DNA of 64,000 nucleotides from Parasulfitobacter algicola (GTDB lineage Bacteria > Pseudomonadota > Alphaproteobacteria > Rhodobacterales > Rhodobacteraceae), in NCBI RefSeq assembly GCF_013315265.1, contig NZ_JABUFE010000007.1, positions 62,001-126,000 of the forward strand. Reading direction: 5' to 3'. Numbering within the stretch: the stretch's first letter is position 1; each line of letters begins with the position of its first letter. The position numbers and the translations under genes were made by a program. The notes below the pieces were generated by a model. It was not told the origin of the DNA, did no database searches, and worked only from the letters and a program-made list of their open reading frames with translations. This document shows positions 1 to 8,279 of the stretch, in pieces.

Positions 1-174
1 GCGGGTCCCGGTTTCAGCGCGGAAGAAATCGTGCCCGCCATCGAACGTCTGGTTCATGCCTATCTTGATCTGCGCGCAACCCGGGATGAAACTTTTCTGC
101 AAACCTATCGGCGGCTTGGGCCCCAGCCCTTTAAATCCGCCCTGTACCCCGAGGCAAAAGCCAATGCCGCTTGA
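1..174 (+). CDS. cysI: Nitrite/sulfite reductase, C-terminal end (partial)
   Basis: Only the last 57 codons are in the window, open from base 1 to a TGA. The tail contains RDETFLQTYRRLGPQPFK and ends PEAKANAA, which I recognise as the C-terminus of alphaproteobacterial NirA/CysI-type siroheme reductases. These reduce sulfite to sulfide in assimilation. The start of the next gene, cysH, lies inside this gene, and the cysI-cysH-DUF934 order supports the call. Identification rests on a short segment plus context. Confidence 0.7.
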   Translation, partial: AGPGFSAEEIVPAIERLVHAYLDLRATRDETFLQTYRRLGPQPFKSALYPEAKANAA

Positions 175-913
175 AGCCCCCTTAGAACCGGTCAGCGTTC
201 GCGTGGACGATCTGAACCGCCGTTATCGTCATCACGGTGCAACCGCCGTACTGGAACATGCGTTGGCCGATCCGCAAGTGGGACGCACAGCGCTTGTGTC
301 GTCTTTCGGGGCAGAATCCGTGGTGTTGCTGCATCTGATCTCGATTATGGATCGCACAACGCCCGTGTTGTTTATCGACACCGAAATGCTGTTTGCGGAA
401 ACCCTGACCTATCAGCAAGAGCTGTCAGAGCGGCTTGGCCTGACCGATGTACGGGTGATCAAACCTGCACGTGAACAAGTCTTTGAACATGACAACGAAG
501 GATTACTGCACCTGCATAACCCTGATGCATGCTGTGCATTACGTAAAACAGTGCCACTGCAAAATGCACTAGACGGATTTGATGCCTGGATCACTGGGCG
601 CAAGCGATATCAGGCAGGCACGCGTGCCGCGCTTGAGTTCTTTGAGGTCGACAACGAAAGCCGGATCAAGATCAACCCACTGGCCCATTGGACGCCCGAG
701 GACCTGCGCGACTATATCGACGAAAACCGCCTGCCCCGTCATCCTATGGTCGCAAAGGGCTATCCGTCTATCGGATGCGCGCCCTGCACATCGCCCGTAG
801 GCACCGGTGAAGATCCCCGTGCGGGACGCTGGCGCGATCAGAACAAAGAAGAATGCGGCATCCACTTCGTAAACGGCAAAGCTGTTCGCTTGAATATAGA
901 GAGAACCACATGA
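164..913 (+). CDS. cysH: Assimilatory adenylyl-sulfate (APS) reductase, CysH family
   Basis: This 249-residue protein reduces activated sulfate (APS or PAPS) to sulfite with thiol electrons, in the cytoplasm. SSFGAES at residues 46-52 is the nucleotide-binding loop. Cys pairs at 123-124 (DACCALRK) and 205/208 (GCAPC) are the four ligands of the [4Fe-4S] cluster that marks the APS-using branch. The catalytic cysteine is C231 in KEECGIH. I chose the ATG at 164, which overlaps the cysI end, because the reading frame open further upstream would cover the upstream gene. Its stop overlaps the start of the DUF934 gene (ATGA), so translation is probably coupled. Confidence 0.93.
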   Translation: MPLEAPLEPVSVRVDDLNRRYRHHGATAVLEHALADPQVGRTALVSSFGAESVVLLHLISIMDRTTPVLFIDTEMLFAETLTYQQELSERLGLTDVRVIKPAREQVFEHDNEGLLHLHNPDACCALRKTVPLQNALDGFDAWITGRKRYQAGTRAALEFFEVDNESRIKINPLAHWTPEDLRDYIDENRLPRHPMVAKGYPSIGCAPCTSPVGTGEDPRAGRWRDQNKEECGIHFVNGKAVRLNIERTT

Positions 914-1338
914 ACGTAATCGTTACCGATAGCGGCTTTCAATCCGATGATTGGACACATGGCTTCACATCTTTGGAAGATTTTCCCGCCAATGATCAGG
1001 CCCCTGCAATGGCCGTCGATCTGGAACCTGACTCCAGCCTTGAAGTCCTGCGGGGCCGGCTGGACAGCATCGATTTGATCCGTATCCATTTTCACAGCTT
1101 CGCAGACGGCCGCGGCTTTTCGTTGGCCACCACATTGCGCCATCTCGGTTTTGCGGGCCGTTTACGTGCCGTCGGCCATGTGCTGGCTGATCAATACGCC
1201 ATGGCGCGTCGTTGCGGTTTTGATGAGGTCGAAATCTCGGATGACTTGGCCGCACGCCAGCCCGAAAACCAATGGCTGGCCCGCGCCAATTGGCGCGCCC
1301 ATGACTATCAGTCGCGGCTGCGCGCTGTGTCCGGCTGA
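910..1338 (+). CDS. DUF934 family protein of sulfite reduction operon
   Basis: This 142-residue protein starts at the ATG overlapping the cysH stop. The segment IDLIRIHFHSFADGRGFSL and the downstream LRAVGHVLADQYAMARRCGFDEVE are typical of DUF934. Proteins of this family are encoded next to sulfite reductase and cysH in proteobacteria and are usually annotated as probable sulfite reduction accessory proteins. No catalytic residues are established. It has no signal peptide and is presumably cytosolic. Position as the last gene of the sulfate operon supports a role in electron supply or assembly for CysI, which is inference. Confidence 0.85.
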   Translation: MNVIVTDSGFQSDDWTHGFTSLEDFPANDQAPAMAVDLEPDSSLEVLRGRLDSIDLIRIHFHSFADGRGFSLATTLRHLGFAGRLRAVGHVLADQYAMARRCGFDEVEISDDLAARQPENQWLARANWRAHDYQSRLRAVSG

Positions 1339-1409
1339 CTTTCAGCTTTTCACCAAACACTTCAACGACTAGAACAAGGGCGGGGTCACAAATATCCCTG
1401 CAATGACAT

Positions 1410-2228
1410 ATGACCGAGTTAAAACCATTGACTGACGCAACCCCGATTAAAACACCGATGCTGCCTGACGCACAGACTGTCACACACGTTGAACATTTCA
1501 CCGACGATCTGTTTTCTTTTCGTGTGTCACGTCCGCAGTCGCTGCGGTTCCGGTCCGGCGAATTCGTGATGATCGGCCTTATGGGCGACACTGGCAAACC
1601 GCTTCTGCGCGCCTATTCCATCGCATCGCCCAGTTGGGATGAAGAGTTGGAGTTTTATTCGATCAAGGTCCAGAACGGCCCGCTGACCAGTAAACTGCAG
1701 CATATCCAACCGGGCGATCAGATCATCCTGCGCCCCAAACCCGTGGGCACACTGGTGCATGACGCACTTCTGCCCGGCAAGCGCATCTGGTTTTTTGCCA
1801 CAGGCACGGGCTTTGCCCCCTTTGCATCGCTGTTGCGTGATCCTGAGACCTATGAACTTTATGATGAAGTCATTATCACACACACCTGCCGCGATGTGGC
1901 CGAACTGGAATACGGCCGCCGTATTGTCGAAGCCCTGCCTAATGATCCGCTGATCGGTGAACTGGTTGGTGACAAGCTGAAATATTATCCAACCACGACA
2001 CGTGAAGACAGCCCCAAGATGGGCCGCATCACAACGCTTTTGCAGGATGGCACTGTCTTTAAAGACCTTGGTATTGATGGAATGACCGCTGAAACAGACC
2101 GTGCGATGGTCTGCGGATCAATGGGCCTGAATACCGACCTTAAGGAAATTCTGGAAGGGTTTGGCCTTCGCGAAGGGGCCAATTCCGATCCTGCCGAATA
2201 CGTCGTTGAAAAAGCGTTTGTTGGTTAA
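1410..2228 (+). CDS. fpr: Ferredoxin/flavodoxin-NADP+ reductase
   Basis: A 272-residue FAD enzyme that moves electrons between NADPH and ferredoxin or flavodoxin. LLRAYSIASP (about residues 66-75) is the RxYS FAD-binding motif, GTGFAPFASLLRDP is the pyrophosphate/NADP-binding loop, and the C-terminus AEYVVEKAFVG is that of bacterial Fpr. Length is normal for the family. It lies 71 bp after the sulfate operon on the same strand. It may feed reduced ferredoxin to the siroheme sulfite reductase, which is plausible from position only. Confidence 0.92.
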   Translation: MTELKPLTDATPIKTPMLPDAQTVTHVEHFTDDLFSFRVSRPQSLRFRSGEFVMIGLMGDTGKPLLRAYSIASPSWDEELEFYSIKVQNGPLTSKLQHIQPGDQIILRPKPVGTLVHDALLPGKRIWFFATGTGFAPFASLLRDPETYELYDEVIITHTCRDVAELEYGRRIVEALPNDPLIGELVGDKLKYYPTTTREDSPKMGRITTLLQDGTVFKDLGIDGMTAETDRAMVCGSMGLNTDLKEILEGFGLREGANSDPAEYVVEKAFVG

Positions 2229-2309
2229 GTTACAGCGAACGTTTTTAGATGATTATGGCTTAAACCCAGTCAAGCATCCGTTTTGCAGACGCCTCTACAG
2301 ATTTATCGT

Positions 2310-2534
2310 TCAAAGCCCTGCTTTAATCATATCGCGTATTTTTACAGCTTTCACAAAGTGGTCAAGTTCATGCGTCTTAATCCACCACACCGCAGCTTCC
2401 ATCAAAAGTTCAGGATCGTCGTTCTTGTTGGCAAAAAAAGCATAGAATGAAAGGCCAACTGTTTCGCCTTTCTTCTTAATTTTATCATCACAAATCGCGA
2501 TGGCTTTTTGCCTTAAACTTGCTCTCATTATCAT
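2310..2534 (-). CDS. Small conserved protein, DUF6500-like
   Basis: A 74-residue protein with the segment ETVGLSFYAFFANKNDDPEL followed by a Trp-containing helix (AAVWWIKTHELDHF). It resembles the short roseobacter DUF6500 family; I recognise it from memory, without a search. The start may be the first ATG or the one two codons in (MRASLRQKA). No signal peptide or membrane segment is visible. Function is unknown. Confidence 0.6.
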   Translation of the reverse strand: MIMRASLRQKAIAICDDKIKKKGETVGLSFYAFFANKNDDPELLMEAAVWWIKTHELDHFVKAVKIRDMIKAGL

Positions 2535-2616
2535 TTCAATCTTGGTTCAATTGGTGGCGATGCCACTTAAGGCGAGTCAAGTTGTTTTGGCTATTCATTG
2601 CATTAAATACTTCACA

Positions 2617-2646
2617 ACAAAAACCGCGCAAAAACACTTTGCGCGG
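2617..2646 (-). terminator. Rho-independent terminator after the LEA-like gene
   Basis: On the minus strand a perfect 9-bp stem (CCGCGCAAA / TTTGCGCGG, 5-base loop) is followed by TTTTTG. It starts about 20 bases after the stop of the gene ending at 2668. Confidence 0.85.
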
Positions 2647-2667
2647 CTTGAGTATATCTAAATCAGC

Positions 2668-3357
2668 TTATTCTTCCATAAGCTGCTTCAGGCGATCCAG
2701 CATGGCTTTCAAAACTGTCGGATCATTTTCAGTCTGTTGCAAGGCGACTTTCATGCCGGCCTTCTGCACGTCATCCAGATTTGAATCATCAATCATCTGA
2801 CTGACTTTTTCGAAATCATATCCTTCTACAGTCAGATATTGTTCCATTTCAGCAGGGATTGCACTGGCACTATTCGCGCCTTCGACGATTGTCTGTTCTG
2901 TCTCAGCTGCCACATCTTCGACAGTATCTGCCGATTGGTCCATTGCACTTTGCCCATCCTGCAGCGCACCTTCGACAGCGTTCACACCGTCCTGTATCAT
3001 GCTATCCGTTGCCGCGTCGGCAGCATTGGCGGCATCCTGAACGGCATCAACGCCGCTTTCTACAGTATCTGTGACAGCTTGTGTGGTGTCTTCAACGGCA
3101 TCTGTAACCGTATCTACAGCCTGTTCAGCAGCATCTTGCATCGTATCGACAGCCTCGACTGCTGTTTCAGTTGTGGTATCAACGACGCCCTCGGTGGTTT
3201 CCGCAGCACTATCGACTGTATCACTGACGGCATCTGTGGTGCTTTCCAGTGTGTCTTGCGCAGAATCTGTTGCCTCTTGTGGCGTATTTTCAGAATAAAA
3301 ATAGTACCCCGCCCCCACGACGATAATTACAGCCAACACCAAATAAATATTTTTCAT
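2668..3357 (-). CDS. Membrane-anchored LEA/apolipoprotein-like repeat protein
   Basis: This 229-residue protein has one N-terminal hydrophobic helix (residues 4-21, ending GYYFYSE). A very long low-complexity stretch follows, to about residue 155, built from degenerate repeats such as DAVSDTVDSAAETT and DTVTDAVEDTTQAVTDTV. They are rich in Asp, Thr, Ala and Val and nearly free of Lys and Arg. The spacing suggests an amphipathic helix or coiled coil like that of LEA or apolipoprotein-type proteins. The last 60 residues are a normal-composition helical domain (EQYLTVEGYDFEKVSQMID to LKQLMEE). It is probably anchored in the inner membrane and faces the periplasm. Function is unknown. Confidence 0.75.
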   Translation of the reverse strand: MKNIYLVLAVIIVVGAGYYFYSENTPQEATDSAQDTLESTTDAVSDTVDSAAETTEGVVDTTTETAVEAVDTMQDAAEQAVDTVTDAVEDTTQAVTDTVESGVDAVQDAANAADAATDSMIQDGVNAVEGALQDGQSAMDQSADTVEDVAAETEQTIVEGANSASAIPAEMEQYLTVEGYDFEKVSQMIDDSNLDDVQKAGMKVALQQTENDPTVLKAMLDRLKQLMEE

Positions 3358-3469
3358 AATACCACCTTCATTCCATTGGATATCTTGCTAAACGTTATGC
3401 CAGACAGCCCGCAAAATGAAAACTGTGACAAAAGCTGCGCAGCAAAGCTTCGCTTATGCCGTTTTCGTC

Positions 3470-3498
3470 TTGAAACAAAGGCCGCAAAAGGCTAATTT
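3470..3498 (+). promoter_or_regulatory. Putative sigma-70 promoter of infC
   Basis: TTGAAA (3470-3475) and TAATTT (3493-3498) are separated by exactly 17 bases. The pair lies about 40 bases upstream of the infC initiation codon. This is a prediction by eye. Confidence 0.5.
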
Positions 3499-3537
3499 CA
3501 TAAATCAGACATCTGCAACAGTTTAAGGATCAATGTC

Positions 3538-4083
3538 ATAGCCCGCAGACCACACAACGCGCCGCCCGTACGTGAAACAGGACCCCGCGTAAATGATCGC
3601 ATTCGTTCAAACGAAATCCGCCTTATCGGCGCCGAAGGTGAAAACGTCGGCGTTGTAACCCCCGAAAGAGCCATGGAAATGGCAGATGAAGTCGGTCTTG
3701 ATCTGGTGGAAATTTCACCAAATGCCACACCGCCTGTGTGCAAGATTATGGATTTCGGCAAGTTCAAATACGAAACCCAGAAAAAAGAAGCCGAGGCGCG
3801 GAAAAAGCAAAAGATTATCGAGGTCAAAGAGGTCAAATTCAGGCCCAACACCGATACGCATGACTATGAAGTCAAAATGCGCAACGTTTTCAAGTTTTTG
3901 GAAAACGGTGATAAGGTCAAAATCACCCTACGGTTCCGCGGTCGTGAAATGGCCCACCAGAACCTTGGGCGTGAGCTGCTGGAACGTGTGGCCGAAGACA
4001 CCAAAGAACATGGCAAGATCGAAAACATGCCCAAGATGGAAGGCCGTCAGATGGTCATGATGATTGGACCTATGCCGAAATAA
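3538..4083 (+). CDS. infC: Translation initiation factor IF-3 with an AUA start
   Basis: IF-3 binds the 30S subunit and discriminates against non-canonical start codons. The protein is 181 residues, including [35 protein letters not shown] and the C-domain [19 protein letters not shown]. The first in-frame ATG (3673) would cut off the conserved N-terminal region ([21 protein letters not shown]). The likely start is ATA at 3538, with AAGGA at 3525-3529 eight bases upstream. The only nearby ATG (3533) is out of frame and is followed by TCA TAG. A rare start codon is the known basis of infC autoregulation in E. coli, which uses AUU. Confidence 0.9.
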   Translation: MARRPHNAPPVRETGPRVNDRIRSNEIRLIGAEGENVGVVTPERAMEMADEVGLDLVEISPNATPPVCKIMDFGKFKYETQKKEAEARKKQKIIEVKEVKFRPNTDTHDYEVKMRNVFKFLENGDKVKITLRFRGREMAHQNLGRELLERVAEDTKEHGKIENMPKMEGRQMVMMIGPMPK

Positions 4084-4085
4084 AA

Positions 4086-4445
4086 TTATACTTGTGTATG
4101 ATTTAGAAACCCTCTGCCCTTGGTCAGAGGGTTTTTTGTTGGCTTGCGTAAAGTGAAAGCGGGCCAAAAGATAAAGGACTTGCGTGCCGGTCTTGAAGTC
4201 AAAGTGCTGTTTTCTGCAGCGTATAGAATATTTGCTTCACCGCTACTTACAAATTCAAATAAGTATGCCCTTACACTACAAGAAACATCTCGATTGATTG
4301 TAAGAGCTGCAAGCCTCACAGGAGACATGTCCAAGCCTGCTATTTTTGCTCTGACCAACCCCTTTTCAGGGTCTTCATTTGGCAATCTTTCTGGGGTGCC
4401 CTTTGGTCGGATCAACATGGTGCCATCTGCCGTAACATACATCAC
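4086..4445 (-). CDS. Possible small protein, unassigned
   Basis: An open frame of 119 codons opposite infC's downstream region, beginning MMYVTADGTMLIRPKG. The first 60 codons look protein-like (GLVRAKIAGLDMSPVRLAALT). However, the last 15 codons run through the infC terminator hairpin and composition becomes odd towards the C-terminus. I recognise no family. It could be a degraded gene or a chance frame. The region from 4446 to 4753, just beyond it, holds no gene I can support. Confidence 0.3.
   Translation of the reverse strand: MMYVTADGTMLIRPKGTPERLPNEDPEKGLVRAKIAGLDMSPVRLAALTINRDVSCSVRAYLFEFVSSGEANILYAAENSTLTSRPARKSFIFWPAFTLRKPTKNPLTKGRGFLNHTQV
4107..4137 (+). terminator. Rho-independent terminator of infC
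   Basis: AACCCTCTG and CAGAGGGTT form a 9-bp stem with an 8-base loop, followed by TTTTT. It lies 24 bases after the infC stop. Confidence 0.9.
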
Positions 4446-4651
4446 ACGGCTCTCAAGTTGTGGATAAGGCGACGGGATGCTTTAGCCATCGATTGATCTG
4501 CTGTGCAAAGCAATAAGCGCAATAAATACTCTGAGAGTTTTATTTATAGACTTCCACTCCCTACTTTTCCCATGAGTTTAATTTCAAGATCGAGACTTGT
4601 TTTTAACTTCCCAGATATAAAGGGGCGTTCACAGCACATCGAATGATGTCC

Positions 4652-4682
4652 GCCTTGGATGCATAGCAAAAGCATCCAAGGC
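4652..4682. repeat. 11-bp perfect inverted repeat downstream of gcdH
   Basis: GCCTTGGATGC and GCATCCAAGGC are separated by 9 bases. The structure sits about 70 bases beyond the gcdH stop on its transcript. It has no U-tract on either strand, so it is not a classical terminator. It may stabilise the 3' end of the gcdH mRNA. Confidence 0.6.
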
Positions 4683-4753
4683 TAAATTCATCATATAATC
4701 CGCAGGCTTTCGCCAAAGTATCCCTTGGGACGCGCCGGCAAAAGTCAGCGGGT

Positions 4754-5974
4754 TCAGAAAAACGCCTGCAACCCGGTTTGCGCACGACCCAAGATCAGGG
4801 CGTGGACATCGTGGGTGCCTTCATAGGTGTTTACCGTTTCCAGATTGACCATATGGCGCATGATCTGGAAATCCTCGGAAATGCCGTTGCCGCCGTGCAT
4901 GTCGCGGGACATGCGCGCGATATCCAATGCTTTACCGCAGTTGTTGCGCTTCATCAGACTGATCATTTCGGGCGCCGCATTGCCTTCATCCATCAGACGC
5001 CCAAGACGCAAACTGCCCTGAAGACCTAAAGAAATTTCAGTTTGCATATCGGCAAGCTTCTTTTGGAACAACTGGGTTTGTGCCAACGGTTTGTCGAATT
5101 GTTTGCGATCCAACCCGTATTGCCGTGCTGCGTGCCAACAGAATTCTGCGGCCCCCATTACACCCCAACTAATGCCATACCGCGCGCGGTTCAGACAGCC
5201 AAACGGGCCTTTCAGCCCTTCGACGCCCGGCAGTAAAGCGTCTTCGCCAACCTCGACTCCGTCCATTACAATTTCACCCGTAATGGATGCACGCAAAGAA
5301 AGTTTGCCACCCACCTTCGGGGCAGACAGACCGGCCATGCCTTTTTCCAGAACAAACCCGCGGATCTTGCCGCCATGTGCCTCGGATTTGGCCCATATCA
5401 CAAATACATCTGCAATCGGAGAATTAGATATCCACATCTTGGACCCTGTGATCCGATAGCCTGTTGCCGTCTTTTCCGCACGAGTCTTCATGCCCGCCGG
5501 ATCACTGCCCGCATCGGGTTCAGTCAGACCAAAACACCCGATCAATTCGCCGCTGGACAACCCCGGCAAATATTTCTGACGCTGTTCTTCGGACCCGTAA
5601 GCATAGATCGGATACATCACCAGCGATGACTGGACACTCATCATCGACCGGTATCCGCTGTCAACGCGTTCCACTGCACGGGCCACCAAACCATAGGTGA
5701 CATAAGATGCGCCAAGCCCGCCGTATTGTTCTGGCACCGTAATGCCCAACAGCCCAGCTTCACCCATTTCGCGGAAAATACCAGGATCTGTTACTTCGTC
5801 CCGGTATGCCTCAATCACACGCGGTTGCAGCTTGGTTTGGGCAAATTCCTCGGCCGCATCGCGCAGCATACGTTCGTCTTCAGAAAGCTGATCTTCCAAT
5901 CGAAAAACATCCTGCCAGTCGAAACGGTTCAGGTCTGGGGCATCCTTGGTTTTAATCTGCGCTGGTGCGTTCAT
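4754..5974 (-). CDS. gcdH: Glutaryl-CoA dehydrogenase
   Basis: This 406-residue acyl-CoA dehydrogenase flavoenzyme oxidises and decarboxylates glutaryl-CoA to crotonyl-CoA in lysine/tryptophan-type catabolism. [17 protein letters not shown] and [20 protein letters not shown] are the FAD-binding signatures. The catalytic base is Glu385 in [16 protein letters not shown], and that C-terminal signature separates GcdH from other acyl-CoA dehydrogenases. Length is normal. It stands alone, divergent from the MoxR operon at 6104, with 129 bp between them. Confidence 0.93.
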   Translation of the reverse strand: MNAPAQIKTKDAPDLNRFDWQDVFRLEDQLSEDERMLRDAAEEFAQTKLQPRVIEAYRDEVTDPGIFREMGEAGLLGITVPEQYGGLGASYVTYGLVARAVERVDSGYRSMMSVQSSLVMYPIYAYGSEEQRQKYLPGLSSGELIGCFGLTEPDAGSDPAGMKTRAEKTATGYRITGSKMWISNSPIADVFVIWAKSEAHGGKIRGFVLEKGMAGLSAPKVGGKLSLRASITGEIVMDGVEVGEDALLPGVEGLKGPFGCLNRARYGISWGVMGAAEFCWHAARQYGLDRKQFDKPLAQTQLFQKKLADMQTEISLGLQGSLRLGRLMDEGNAAPEMISLMKRNNCGKALDIARMSRDMHGGNGISEDFQIMRHMVNLETVNTYEGTHDVHALILGRAQTGLQAFF

Positions 5975-6103
5975 GGCATCCTCACTTCTATGGTTTGGCG
6001 AAACCTAGCCCGCGATATCGGGATTGACAATCGCGCTTCGACTTTAGGCCCCCTTGACCCTGCCTGACCGACATGCAGCATTGCAGGTCTGATCGGAGGG
6101 TTC

Positions 6104-7015
6104 ATGTCACATCAGTTTTCGTCAATCGACACTGTTCAAAAGGCCTTGGCCGATGCGAATTATATCTGCGGACGCGATTTGGCGACAGTCGTTTTCCTGT
6201 CCCTGAAACTGGGGCGGCCCTTGTTTCTGGAAGGCGAAGCAGGCGTGGGCAAGACTGAAATTGCCAAGGCCATCGCCACAACATTGGGTCGCCGTTTGAT
6301 CCGCCTGCAGTGTTACGAAGGACTGGATGCCGCATCTGCTGTTTATGAATGGAATTTCCCCGCCCAGATGATTGCCATTCGCGCGGCAGAGGCATCGGGA
6401 ACAGCCGATAAGGATGCGCTGCAAACGCAGTTATTTTCCGACGATTATCTGATCGAACGCCCGCTTTTAGATGCGATGCGCCCTGATCCCGCAGGTCCAC
6501 CTGTTTTGCTGATTGACGAATTGGACCGTACCGATGAACCGTTTGAAGCATTCCTGCTGGAAGCGCTATCCGACTTTCAGGTTTCGATCCCGGAATTGGG
6601 CACGATCAAAGCGCCCGAACCGCCCATTGTCATCCTGACGTCTAACCGCACGCGCGAGGTGCACGATGCGCTAAAGCGCCGCTGTTTATATCATTGGGTC
6701 GATTATCCTAATTTCGACCGCGAGATCCAGATTTTGAACGCCCGTGTGCCTGAAGCCGCCGAAGCGCTAAGCCAAGAGGTCGTGGCCTTTGTGCAAAAAC
6801 TGCGCACCGAAGATCTGTTCAAAAAACCCGGCGTGGCCGAAACCATCGACTGGGCCAAATGCCTGCTGGCACTGGATGTCATCAATCTGTCGCCAGAGGT
6901 TATCGCTGATACATTGGGCGCCATTTTGAAATATCAGGACGATATTCAAAAGCTGCAAGGATCCGAAGCAAAACGGCTGCTGGACGAGGCAAAGGCCGAA
7001 CTGGCGCCGGTGTAA
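6104..7015 (+). CDS. MoxR-type AAA+ ATPase (CoxD-like)
   Basis: A 303-residue AAA+ ATPase with Walker A GEAGVGKT (residues 44-51), Walker B VLLIDELDRT (about 128-137) and sensor SNRTREVHDALKRRC. It resembles CoxD, the chaperone-like ATPase needed to mature the Mo/Cu centre of CO dehydrogenase-type hydroxylases. One base separates its stop from the next start, a VWA protein, the classical MoxR-CoxE pairing. No coxMSL structural genes are in the window, so the client enzyme is elsewhere or is another molybdenum hydroxylase. Confidence 0.88.
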   Translation: MSHQFSSIDTVQKALADANYICGRDLATVVFLSLKLGRPLFLEGEAGVGKTEIAKAIATTLGRRLIRLQCYEGLDAASAVYEWNFPAQMIAIRAAEASGTADKDALQTQLFSDDYLIERPLLDAMRPDPAGPPVLLIDELDRTDEPFEAFLLEALSDFQVSIPELGTIKAPEPPIVILTSNRTREVHDALKRRCLYHWVDYPNFDREIQILNARVPEAAEALSQEVVAFVQKLRTEDLFKKPGVAETIDWAKCLLALDVINLSPEVIADTLGAILKYQDDIQKLQGSEAKRLLDEAKAELAPV

Positions 7016-7016
7016 T

Positions 7017-8279
7017 ATGGTTAAACTGCCCGATCTCGACCTGCCCGAAAATCCAAAGCTGATGTCGAATATCACCCATTTCGCACGTGCTTTGCGCAAA
7101 GCCGGACTGCCGATTGGGTCGGGGCATATCATGGATGCAATCCGCGCGGTGCAAACGGCAGGATTTACCGAAAAGCGGGATTTTTATTGGATTTTACATG
7201 CCTGTTTCGTGTCAAAGCCTGAACATCGTCAGGTTTTTGCACAGATTTTCCGGCTATATTGGCGTGACCCGCGATATCTGGAACATATGATGGCCGCACT
7301 CACGCCACAGGTACGCGGAGTGCAGGAAGATCGTATTGCCAAGCCTGCAGAAAAACGCGCAGCCGAGGCGTTGCTTGACGGCGTTGATCGTGATCTGCCG
7401 AATTTGCCCGAAGCCGAAGATGGGACTGAAATCGACATCGACGCCTCGCGTACCATGTCATCGCAGGAACGGCTGCAACACCTTGATTTTGAACAGATGA
7501 ATACAGACGAGATGGCGCAAGCCAAGCAGATGCTGGCACAAATGGCACTGCCGATTAAACCACTTGCCAGCCGCCGCACAACAGCAGCGCTGCATGGCGG
7601 GCTACCTGATTGGCAACGCACGATGCGGCAAGCCATGAGACAAGGTGGAGAGATCACAAAGTTTGCCCGAAAAACACGGCGCGACCGCTGGCCGAACCTT
7701 GTGGCGCTATGCGATATTTCGGGATCCATGTCGCAATATTCGCGCGTTGTGCTGCATTTTTTGCATGCGGTGTCCAACCATAAAGGACGCGGTTGGGCTA
7801 AGGTGCACGCTTTTACCTTTGGCACCCGGCTAACGAATATCACCCGCCATCTGCAACAGCGTGATGTTGATGCTGCCCTTGCCGCTGCCGGGGCCGAGGC
7901 GCAGGATTGGGAAGGTGGCACGCGCATCGGGGCCTGCCTGAACGCCTTTAACCGCGACTGGTCACGGCGCGTTTTGGGCCAGGGCGCGGTTGTCCTGCTG
8001 ATCACCGATGGTCTTGATCGCGATGATCCGGATGGACTGTCAAAAGCAATGGAATGGCTACACCTGTCTGCTCGGCGTGTTATTTGGGTCAATCCCCTGC
8101 TGCGCTGGGATGGATTTGCGCCAAAAGCCCAGGGCATTTCTGCGATGATGCCCCATGTCGACAGCTTTCGTGCAGGTCACAACATTGCATCCCTGAAAGC
8201 TTTGGCAGATGCTATATCACGGCCTGACGATTACGGCGAAAAGGCCCGTATGATGGCAGCGATGGGATCACAAACATGA
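7017..8279 (+). CDS. VWA-domain protein, CoxE-like
   Basis: A 420-residue protein whose C-terminal half is a von Willebrand factor A domain. The MIDAS motif DISGS is at residues 233-237, with further metal-site Thr/Asp in GGTRIGACL and LITDGLDRDD. The N-terminal half is helical and charged. CoxE proteins act with MoxR-type ATPases in metal centre insertion. The stop overlaps the XdhC start by four bases (ATGA), indicating a single operon. Confidence 0.88.
   Translation: MVKLPDLDLPENPKLMSNITHFARALRKAGLPIGSGHIMDAIRAVQTAGFTEKRDFYWILHACFVSKPEHRQVFAQIFRLYWRDPRYLEHMMAALTPQVRGVQEDRIAKPAEKRAAEALLDGVDRDLPNLPEAEDGTEIDIDASRTMSSQERLQHLDFEQMNTDEMAQAKQMLAQMALPIKPLASRRTTAALHGGLPDWQRTMRQAMRQGGEITKFARKTRRDRWPNLVALCDISGSMSQYSRVVLHFLHAVSNHKGRGWAKVHAFTFGTRLTNITRHLQQRDVDAALAAAGAEAQDWEGGTRIGACLNAFNRDWSRRVLGQGAVVLLITDGLDRDDPDGLSKAMEWLHLSARRVIWVNPLLRWDGFAPKAQGISAMMPHVDSFRAGHNIASLKALADAISRPDDYGEKARMMAAMGSQT

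Noticed and set aside
2839-3495. 218-codon plus-strand frame with Cys/Ile-rich repeats
   Set aside because: It is antisense to the repeat protein; the repetitive codons keep the opposite frame open.
4120-4467. 115-codon plus-strand frame after infC
   Set aside because: It would start inside the infC terminator hairpin and has no ribosome binding site.
4603-4785. 60-codon minus-strand frame beyond gcdH
   Set aside because: It overlaps the gcdH end and the 4652 inverted repeat, and its composition is not protein-like.
7229-8137. 302-codon minus-strand frame
   Set aside because: Antisense to the VWA protein, low-complexity Ser/Arg composition.
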